This document shows positions 58,210-64,000 of a stretch of DNA of 64,000 bases, piece by piece (positions within the stretch are counted from its first letter, which is position 1; each line of letters begins with the position of its first letter). The translations under genes and the position numbers were made by a program. The notes beneath the pieces were generated by a model. It was given only the letters and a program-made list of their open reading frames with translations. It was not told where the DNA came from and did not search any database. The DNA comes from Marinobacter pelagius (GTDB lineage: Bacteria > Pseudomonadota > Gammaproteobacteria > Pseudomonadales > Oleiphilaceae): the NCBI RefSeq assembly GCF_003315345.1, contig NZ_QNRO01000009.1, positions 62,001-126,000 on the forward strand, written 5' to 3'.

Positions 58210-59253
58210 TCAGGCCGTGGCCACGGGCCGGAGCGCTTTATTGCGGTACTGGCTCGGGCTTTCGCCGGTCCAGCGTTTGAACGCCCGGGTGAAATTGGCG
58301 GCGTCGGCGTAGCCGAGGGCATCGGCAATCTGGCTCAGGTTCATGCCGGTGCTTGTCAGCAGTTCCCCCGCCCGTTCCAGCCGGACCTGGTCCACCAGGT
58401 TCTGGAAGCTGGCATCCTCCTCCTGCAAGCGCCGTTTCAGGGTCCGTTCCGAGACAAACAGGGTGCCGGCCACGCGGGCCAGCTTGGGTGGAAATGGATG
58501 GCTGGTTTCAATCACCCGCCGAACCCGGCTGGCAAAGCAGGCATCTTCGGTCAGGCGTTGCAGGGCCTCTTCACATTGGGCGCGGGAGGCGGCCGCCAGC
58601 TGGTCATTGGTGAACCGGATGGGCAATGCCAGCCGGCTCTCCGGGATGATCAGGGCGTCTTCCCGGGCTTCATACTCCACAGGCACCGGGATGATCTGGC
58701 GGAACCTCGGAAAATAGTGGGGTTCCGGGCCCTGCCTGACAATCCGGGTGCCATCCACCGGCGTGCCCGTCAGCTGGGCTCCCATGAAAACGCAGCCAAA
58801 CAGGGTCGCATCGAGGATAAAGCCCTGCAGGGGGCCCATGTCGACGTCGCAGGATACGGTATAGCGGGCATGATCCTCGAGTTTGTGGCGGTTCACCTTC
58901 AGGTGCGGAACGCGCAGGGTCAGGTATCGGGTCACCAGTTCCAGGGCGTCCCTCAGGGTCCGGCTGCTCATCACCGCCGTACCCAGGGTGCCGTGCAGGG
59001 GCAGCTTCATTTCCCGGGCCAGCAGAATGCCAAGGCCGGGTTCCCCGCTTTCGATGATGGCGCGAGTGACGAATTCGCTGGCCTGGGCCTGACTTACCCT
59101 GAGTTCCGGACAATTCAGGCGGGAGGGGTCCAGGCCGACGCGGAGCAGAAGATCCTGTTCGTCGACGCCAATCCTGTAGAGCAATCCGGCCAGGGTGTGC
59201 AGGTAGATGGCCGGCATACCCAGATCCTGAGCAGTCGAGACGGAGGCGCGCAT
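58210..59253 (-). CDS. AraC family transcriptional regulator
   Basis: The 347-residue regulator has an N-terminal PF12625-like ligand domain (residues 15-210) and a C-terminal AraC DNA-binding domain with two helix-turn-helices (ARVAGTLFVSERTLKRRL and ISQIADALGYADAANFTRAFKRW-like). It resembles OruR-type regulators of amino-acid or alkanol catabolism. GAGGAAA precedes the ATG. The gene follows the hydrolase gene on the same strand; the 157-base gap would hold its promoter. Confidence 0.88.
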   Translation of the reverse strand: MRASVSTAQDLGMPAIYLHTLAGLLYRIGVDEQDLLLRVGLDPSRLNCPELRVSQAQASEFVTRAIIESGEPGLGILLAREMKLPLHGTLGTAVMSSRTLRDALELVTRYLTLRVPHLKVNRHKLEDHARYTVSCDVDMGPLQGFILDATLFGCVFMGAQLTGTPVDGTRIVRQGPEPHYFPRFRQIIPVPVEYEAREDALIIPESRLALPIRFTNDQLAAASRAQCEEALQRLTEDACFASRVRRVIETSHPFPPKLARVAGTLFVSERTLKRRLQEEDASFQNLVDQVRLERAGELLTSTGMNLSQIADALGYADAANFTRAFKRWTGESPSQYRNKALRPVATA

Positions 59254-59363
59254 GGGTTTCCTCGTTCAGTACCGTTTTTGTTATGTAATGGGTCGGTGAT
59301 GTTGAGGGATTATGCCGGCGTGGCTGAGCATTCCCATGGCTGGTCTGACGGGAGCCAGGGCCG

Positions 59364-59383
59364 GTCGGGCCAACTGGCCCGAC
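59364..59383 (-). terminator. Perfect hairpin after the alpha/beta hydrolase
   Basis: GTCGGGCCA (59364-59372) pairs with TGGCCCGAC (59375-59383). The stem lies 28 bases beyond the hydrolase stop, between it and the regulator. It has no T-run, so it may protect or end the hydrolase transcript by another route. Confidence 0.45.
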
Positions 59384-59410
59384 GAACCTGATCCACCGGT
59401 TGGCCCGCTG

Positions 59411-60301
59411 TCAGTGGGCATGGCGTTCGACAAAGCGTTCCAGCACAGCGGCAGACTTACCTGGAATCTCAAGCATCGGCAGGTGGCCGACCCGGGGGAA
59501 GACATGCACTTCGGCATCGGGCGTGGCGGTCTCGAACCAGCGGACGCAGCGAGTCGGAGTGATCACATCGCGGTCTCCCCACTGGACCTGAAGTGGTGGT
59601 GTGTCCGGTCCCAGGTAACGGGCCGGGGCCAGGGCGTCCGCGACCATGTCCGCGAAAATGTGCCGGAGGGCATCGGTACGGCTCAACAGATCCGGTCCGA
59701 GCAGGCCGGCCATGGCGATACCGGTGCCCGTGGCCTTGCCGTTGCCGACGCTGTTGAACATCCGATAGACGCCTTTCCAGTCCTCTGGAATCAGCAGGTC
59801 GTCGCGATCTGTCTCAAAGGGCAGATCCAGGTCCACATCTGGGTGTTCCGGAATGCCGGCGCTGTTGAGCAGGGTCAGGGACCGGGGAGCCTGCGCCATC
59901 TCGTGGGCCAGTACGGCGGCGATGGCGCCCCCCATGGAGCTACCCACCAGGTGAATGTTGTCGGTTGACAGGCTGGCGAGCCACTCGCGCAGGCGCAGGG
60001 CCTGGGCCAGGTACCGGTAGCTGGCATCCTCCCGGTAATCGCTTTCGCCCAGGCCCGGAACATCCGGTACCAGAAGGTGCCATTGCCGAGGCAGCCGTTG
60101 TAGCCAGAAGGCCCAGTTCTCTTTCATGGCGGCAAAGCCATGGATCAGCAGGACCGTTGGCCGACCGGGACCGGGTTCGCCCCGCTCCAGGTAGACCATC
60201 CGGTGGCCATCGACGGTGGCCACCCGGCGTCGGGCATTCAGCAACCAGCGCTGCCCGGTGCGGGCGGCGGGCCAGAAATTGGGGGCAGGAATTCTCATCA
60301 C
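59411..60301 (-). CDS. Alpha/beta hydrolase
   Basis: The 296-residue protein has the alpha/beta-hydrolase fold with HGFAAMKENW (oxyanion region), nucleophile elbow GSSMGG near residue 130, an acid in the WGDRD loop and the catalytic histidine in PRVGHLPMLE. No signal peptide is clear. The substrate is unknown; the match to lipases and to meta-cleavage hydrolases is only by fold. AGGA precedes the ATG. It lies upstream of the AraC regulator and after the nuclease, all on the minus strand. Confidence 0.88.
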   Translation of the reverse strand: MMRIPAPNFWPAARTGQRWLLNARRRVATVDGHRMVYLERGEPGPGRPTVLLIHGFAAMKENWAFWLQRLPRQWHLLVPDVPGLGESDYREDASYRYLAQALRLREWLASLSTDNIHLVGSSMGGAIAAVLAHEMAQAPRSLTLLNSAGIPEHPDVDLDLPFETDRDDLLIPEDWKGVYRMFNSVGNGKATGTGIAMAGLLGPDLLSRTDALRHIFADMVADALAPARYLGPDTPPLQVQWGDRDVITPTRCVRWFETATPDAEVHVFPRVGHLPMLEIPGKSAAVLERFVERHAH

Positions 60302-60421
60302 AGGTCCTGTCGGAGTGAGACACAGATACAGTTTACCTGTCGGAATTCAGCCAGCCTTGGCTGGGCTGCCCTGCTGTGCGGGCGCGGGAGCCACCGGTAG
60401 CAGGCGTTGTGACCGATGGGG

Positions 60422-62173
60422 TCAGAGCCGGATGTCGACGATGACGGGATTGTGATCCGAGGAACGCCAGGGCCCGCTGCTGTCCGGGGCCAGGTCATGC
60501 TGGTAGCCGAGCGCCCTGGGTTCGTCGGCATTGATGCGCCAGGTGACGGCATTGACAACCCGCGGCGCGAGGCGCTCTGATGCGAGGGCGTGATCCAGGG
60601 AGCCCTTGCGGCCCTTGTACCGGTATGTGTAGTGGGCGCAGTGTTCAGGCGTGCATGGGTGGTATTGCGCTACCATGCTGGTGTAGCCATGTTGTCGGAA
60701 CACTTCCAGGGGCGTTTCCCGGGTGTAGCTGTTGATATCACCGGTGATCAGGGTGCCGGCGCCAGCCCCCTGTTCGGGCAGGCCCGCCAGCCAGTCGGCA
60801 ATCGCCCCGGCGGCCCGGGTCCGGCGTTGGACGTAGCAGCCCTGGCCATCGCCCTGGTCCCGGTCGGCGCCGGTGGCTCCCCTGCAGGATTTGGATTTGA
60901 GATGGGGAACCACGACCCGGACCAGGGCATTGCTGTTTGGTAACCGGAACGCCTGCGCCACCGGTGGCCGTCCCGTGTTCCGGAAAGGACCACTGGTCAA
61001 CCGGTGTGCCTCGCCGACCGGGATCACCCGGTCCTGGCGGTAATACAGGGCGGTACGGATGGCGTCGTTACCGTCTTTCCCCGGTGTCCGGATGTAGCGC
61101 CAGTCCGGCCCCAGGGCCTTTGCCAGTGTGGCGGCGGCACTGTGGTCGCCGTAGCCGTCGTTCTCCAGTTCGCTGACTGCAAGGATGTCCGGGTCCGGGC
61201 CGGTCAGCGCCGAGACCAGGCGTGCCTGCTGTTGCCGGTAAGCGGATTCGTTTGTTGCACCTCTGGGAGTCGGGAACCCGCCGCCCCGGCCATTGCCATT
61301 GAACAGGTTGGCCAGGTTGAGGGTCATCACCCGCAGCGCCGATCCTGCCGGGCGCGCCGGTGCCGGTTCGCGGGGGTTGGTGGCGATAAACTCCGGTGGC
61401 GACCCGGGCTGAATCCGCCATTGTCCGAATCGGAAATCCAGTACACCGCGGACTCCGCGCAGGGTATCTCCGGTACGTACGGTGTTGTCGGCCCCCAGAC
61501 CTCCCGGTGGCCAGGGCACGGGCCTCGGGTCACGATTCCCCTGGCGGTCATCCAGAGTGATCTGCCCGTTGGCGTCGTTCAGCTTTCCGGCCAGCGGGCC
61601 GGGAGACAGATACTCGGTGGCAATCACCCGGTCCCGGGGCGCCAGGGTGAGCTCCCCGTAACGGGCCAGGTTGTAGCTGTCGATCACGGTCAGGGGGGCG
61701 GGGATGAAGACCCGCATGTTTTCAAGGGCTTCGTAAGTGGCGTCCCCGGACAGCTCCAGGCTGACTGCTTCCGGCATGATTCCGGGGCCACAGACTTCCA
61801 GCTCCTGGACATTGACCAGTTCGGTTAGCCCATGAAATTCCTTCACCTTACCGGTCACCCGAAGCCGTTGCCCCTGGCGGCCCTGCGGGCGACGGGTATA
61901 GACAAAGAGGGCTTCGGAGGTGGCCGGATTGTCGTCGGTCTGATCGTCGGCCTGTTGCAGGTAGAAGCCGCGGAAACCGACTTTCCCCCGGGCGTCGAGG
62001 GTCAGGATACCCTCGACGGTCACGGTCTGGCCGGTGAAGGGGGAGTGGTTGCCCTCGCCCTGGATGCGGGCAATGGGCGTGGCGGCATCGCCACAGGCGG
62101 TGGCTGCCGACGCCAGGGGCGTCAGCAGACCCAGAACAAGTATGGTGGCGGCAAACAGCGCGAGTGATTTCAC
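60422..62173 (-). CDS. Secreted ExeM/NucH-type endonuclease
   Basis: The product (583 residues) starts at a GTG at 62173 and has a signal peptide ending in LASAATA. The N-terminal part is an OB-like nucleic-acid-binding region (VTVEGILTLDARGKVGFRGFYLQQ), followed by an endonuclease/exonuclease/phosphatase domain with RVMTLNLANL, DILAVSELENDGYG, GDINSYTRETPL and the final SDHNPVIVDIRL. This is the ExeM/NucH extracellular DNase family, likely used to obtain nutrients or clear DNA. The longer frame to 62326 reads into the WYL gene and is rejected. Confidence 0.9.
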   Translation of the reverse strand: MKSLALFAATILVLGLLTPLASAATACGDAATPIARIQGEGNHSPFTGQTVTVEGILTLDARGKVGFRGFYLQQADDQTDDNPATSEALFVYTRRPQGRQGQRLRVTGKVKEFHGLTELVNVQELEVCGPGIMPEAVSLELSGDATYEALENMRVFIPAPLTVIDSYNLARYGELTLAPRDRVIATEYLSPGPLAGKLNDANGQITLDDRQGNRDPRPVPWPPGGLGADNTVRTGDTLRGVRGVLDFRFGQWRIQPGSPPEFIATNPREPAPARPAGSALRVMTLNLANLFNGNGRGGGFPTPRGATNESAYRQQQARLVSALTGPDPDILAVSELENDGYGDHSAAATLAKALGPDWRYIRTPGKDGNDAIRTALYYRQDRVIPVGEAHRLTSGPFRNTGRPPVAQAFRLPNSNALVRVVVPHLKSKSCRGATGADRDQGDGQGCYVQRRTRAAGAIADWLAGLPEQGAGAGTLITGDINSYTRETPLEVFRQHGYTSMVAQYHPCTPEHCAHYTYRYKGRKGSLDHALASERLAPRVVNAVTWRINADEPRALGYQHDLAPDSSGPWRSSDHNPVIVDIRL

Positions 62174-62183
62174 GCCGGGCAGT

Positions 62184-63086
62184 CTAGCAGAGTCCGGCCA
62201 CCGCTTTGAGTGCCTGTTCCCGCCGGCTGCCGAAACCCAGCTCGTCCGGATTGGCCAGTTCCAGCTGCTGAACCAGGGGGTCCGGATGTTCGTTGTCAAA
62301 GGTAATGCCCATGCGTGACAGCACATAGGGGGTCAGCGCGGCGCGTGTCCGGATGGTCAGTCGGCCGCCCTGCATGCCGTAGTCGCGGGCGATGATGTCC
62401 TGCTGCGCTTCGGTCAGGCGGTGATCCGGGGTGATCACCAGGTTGACCTCCCGGACCCAGTCCTCATCGTGCTGACTGGTATGGCGGGCCCGCTGGCGTA
62501 GGGCTTCCGGTACCGTCCGCAGACGGCTCAGGGCAAAGTCCCGGAACTCCCGGTTGGAGTCACACCACGCCCTCAGGTGCCAGCTGTCGCCAGTGCAGAC
62601 AAGGGTATGGGGTTCGAGAATGGTTTCCACCGGCTCCGGGCGACTCAGAGAGGTGTAGCTGGCACGCAACTGCCTGCCATTACGGGTCGCGGTCACCACG
62701 GCGCGCATGGTTTCGGGGGGAATCACCCGGCCGGGACCCGCCACCACGTGACTGTCCGGCAGACCCAGATCCAGTGATTCGAACGTGTGGCTCAGGTTCT
62801 GCTGGCGGGCAAGCAGGTCAAGATACTCGCTGACTTCGCCGCGGGTAACCACCGGCCGGAATTTCGGTGCCGGTACATAACCCTTGAGGTGGCGGTCATA
62901 CAGCAGGTTGCCCGGGGCCAGCTCCCGCAGGTAGGTGTTGATGTCCTTGGAGGCCTGCTGGCGGCCGATGCCAAAGCTGTGGCAGATGTGGTTGGTGGTC
63001 AGTCGACCTTCCCACAAGGCAACAGTTTCTATCAGTCGATAGCGTAGCAGCAAATCCCAGCGGATGGGCCAGTCCGTCTTTTTCAT
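62184..63086 (-). CDS. WYL-domain transcriptional regulator
   Basis: The 300-residue protein has an N-terminal winged helix (residues 8-70, with FGIGRQQASKDINTYLREL) and a WYL domain (residues 130-220) with LRASYTSLSRPE and HTLVCTGDSWHLRAWCDSN. It lacks the YafY-type tail. WYL regulators often sense nucleic acids or nucleotides; the gene lies 10 bases before the secreted nuclease start on the same strand, so the two may share control. The ATG at 63086 has no strong ribosome site. Confidence 0.85.
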   Translation of the reverse strand: MKKTDWPIRWDLLLRYRLIETVALWEGRLTTNHICHSFGIGRQQASKDINTYLRELAPGNLLYDRHLKGYVPAPKFRPVVTRGEVSEYLDLLARQQNLSHTFESLDLGLPDSHVVAGPGRVIPPETMRAVVTATRNGRQLRASYTSLSRPEPVETILEPHTLVCTGDSWHLRAWCDSNREFRDFALSRLRTVPEALRQRARHTSQHDEDWVREVNLVITPDHRLTEAQQDIIARDYGMQGGRLTIRTRAALTPYVLSRMGITFDNEHPDPLVQQLELANPDELGFGSRREQALKAVAGLC

Positions 63087-63362
63087 ATCCAGGCGCTCAC
63101 GGATCCATTGATTATCTTGGATTTATGTTACCTGCTCTGGGTCAGAGGGTCTGTTACGACCCATTAATGTAAAAACCCCGAAAAACCGCGGCTTGAGCGG
63201 CATCCATCAGTCACTGCATCACATTTTGCGGATTTCGGGAAGTCCCTAGTAGCCTGCATCCGATGCCGCTGGTCTAATGCCGTGCCGGCACAGTCCGGAG
63301 GCTGGTGCTATCTTATGGCCCAAACAATTACAGTCTGACGTCCGCCGCCGGAGCCCGTTGTC
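63087..63362. other. Divergent promoter region, no gene seen
   Basis: This 276-base gap separates the WYL regulator from the MFS gene. It is more AT-rich than its neighbours and includes a GTGCCGGCAC palindrome and TATCTT as a possible -10 near 63309. No protein frame or RNA with a terminator is evident. Confidence 0.5.
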
Positions 63363-64000
63363 ATGACCCGAATGGTCACATCCCTGTCTGCGCTGATTCT
63401 CAGCATTATCCTGCTGGTGAGCGGCAATGCCTTCCTGATGACCCTGCTTGGCATCCGTCTGAGCATCGAGCAGGTGGCTCCGGACGTGATTGGCTGGGTG
63501 CTGGTGTGCTACTCCATCGGTTTCGTGCTCGGCACCATGTATGTACACCGGGTGATTGGCCGGGTAGGCCATATCCGGGCGTTTGCGGTGTTTGCGGCCA
63601 TGGCCGCCGTGGCGTCCCTGATGTATCCCATGGCGGTGTCCATGGTGTTCTGGGCGTTCCTGCGGGTGCTCTCCGGCTTCAGTATCGCCGGCGTCCTCGT
63701 GGTGATCGAGAGCTGGTTCTCCAGCCGTGCCACCAATGCCAACCGCGGTGCGCTGTTCGCGGTGTACCAGATTGTCTTCTATTTATCGGCGGCGGGCGGC
63801 CAGCTGGTGGTTAACGTGGGCGATCCCGCCAATTTCATGCCGTTCTCGCTGGCCGCGATCCTGCTGACCCTGGCGCTGGTGCCCCTGTCGCTGACCCGGA
63901 TGGAAGCGCCCGCCATCGAACAGGCCAGCCGTATGTCCATCTTCACCCTGGCCCGCCAGTCCTTCTCCGGGGTAGCCGGTGCGCTGATCTGTGGCGTCAT
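63363..64000 (+). CDS. MFS transporter (partial, cut by window end)
   Basis: The frame from the ATG at 63363 runs to the window edge without a stop, giving 212 residues. GGAG lies about nine bases upstream. The hydrophobic segments LSALILSIILLVSGNAFLMTLLG, GWVLVCYSIGFVLGTMYV and RVLSGFSIAGVLVVIESWFSS fit the first six helices of an MFS transporter, with similarity in style to YcaD. The substrate is unknown and the C-terminal half is outside the window. Confidence 0.88.
   Translation, partial: MTRMVTSLSALILSIILLVSGNAFLMTLLGIRLSIEQVAPDVIGWVLVCYSIGFVLGTMYVHRVIGRVGHIRAFAVFAAMAAVASLMYPMAVSMVFWAFLRVLSGFSIAGVLVVIESWFSSRATNANRGALFAVYQIVFYLSAAGGQLVVNVGDPANFMPFSLAAILLTLALVPLSLTRMEAPAIEQASRMSIFTLARQSFSGVAGALICGV

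Noticed and set aside
62174..62326. 51-residue N-terminal extension of the secreted nuclease
   Set aside because: It lies inside the WYL gene in another frame and would bury the signal peptide.

Overview
The window looks like a chromosomal segment of a marine gammaproteobacterium close to Marinobacter. This rests on high GC, Pseudomonas/Marinobacter-like gene order (carbonic anhydrase-prlC-yheV; coxB-ctaD-coxC-SURF1-ctaA-ctaB-SCO) and marine traits such as ectoine synthase, a TRAP transporter and monomeric isocitrate dehydrogenase. The assignment is inference from gene content. No tRNA, rRNA, CRISPR array, intact insertion sequence or prophage was seen.

Layout. 1-7.3 kb: housekeeping genes and transporters (gamma-carbonic anhydrase, oligopeptidase A, zinc-ribbon protein, Na+/H+ antiporter, DoxX, MATE pump). 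7.5-15.8 kb: an aa3-type cytochrome c oxidase cluster with heme A synthesis and assembly genes but no ctaG between ctaD and coxC. 15.8-23.1 kb: MFS transporter, HrpB helicase, eIF2B-like protein, RimK-like ATP-grasp protein and ornithine decarboxylase. 23.1-31 kb, mostly minus strand: an ectC gene without ectA/ectB next to an MFS transporter, a DUF3482/DUF2868 GTPase pair, and an operon of a methyltransferase, an MddA-like methanethiol methyltransferase and a lipoprotein hydrolase.

31-41.4 kb is the most coherent pathway: a decayed 3-hydroxybutyrate-oligomer hydrolase, a sigma-54 activator, matching GTCCGG-N4-CCGGAC palindromes before both the activator and the transporter operon, a sigma-54 promoter with exact -24/-12 spacing, a DctPQM TRAP transporter, a 3-hydroxybutyrate dehydrogenase-like SDR and acetoacetate-CoA ligase. 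Together these read as a 3-hydroxybutyrate uptake and catabolism regulon in which a TRAP transporter takes the uptake role.

41.5-50.4 kb: monomeric isocitrate dehydrogenase, cation/proton antiporter, YbaK, a PAS-GGDEF diguanylate cyclase, a serine hydrolase and small unknowns. 50.5-55.2 kb: a hybrid histidine kinase (7TMR-DISM, PAS, HisKA, HATPase, two receivers, Hpt), a small membrane protein and a stand-alone receiver. 55.2-58.2 kb: a gene behind a leader terminator, a candidate structured small RNA, an exonuclease and queC-queE. 58.2-64 kb: AraC regulator, hydrolase, ExeM-like secreted nuclease, WYL regulator and a truncated MFS gene.

Non-coding structure is notable: two copies of a palindromic element sharing a 40-nt identical stretch but with unrelated, perfectly self-complementary arms (326-522 and 41491-41599), a second palindromic family at 14967-15058, and a REP-like hairpin that forms the 3' end of an MFS gene (23145-23174).
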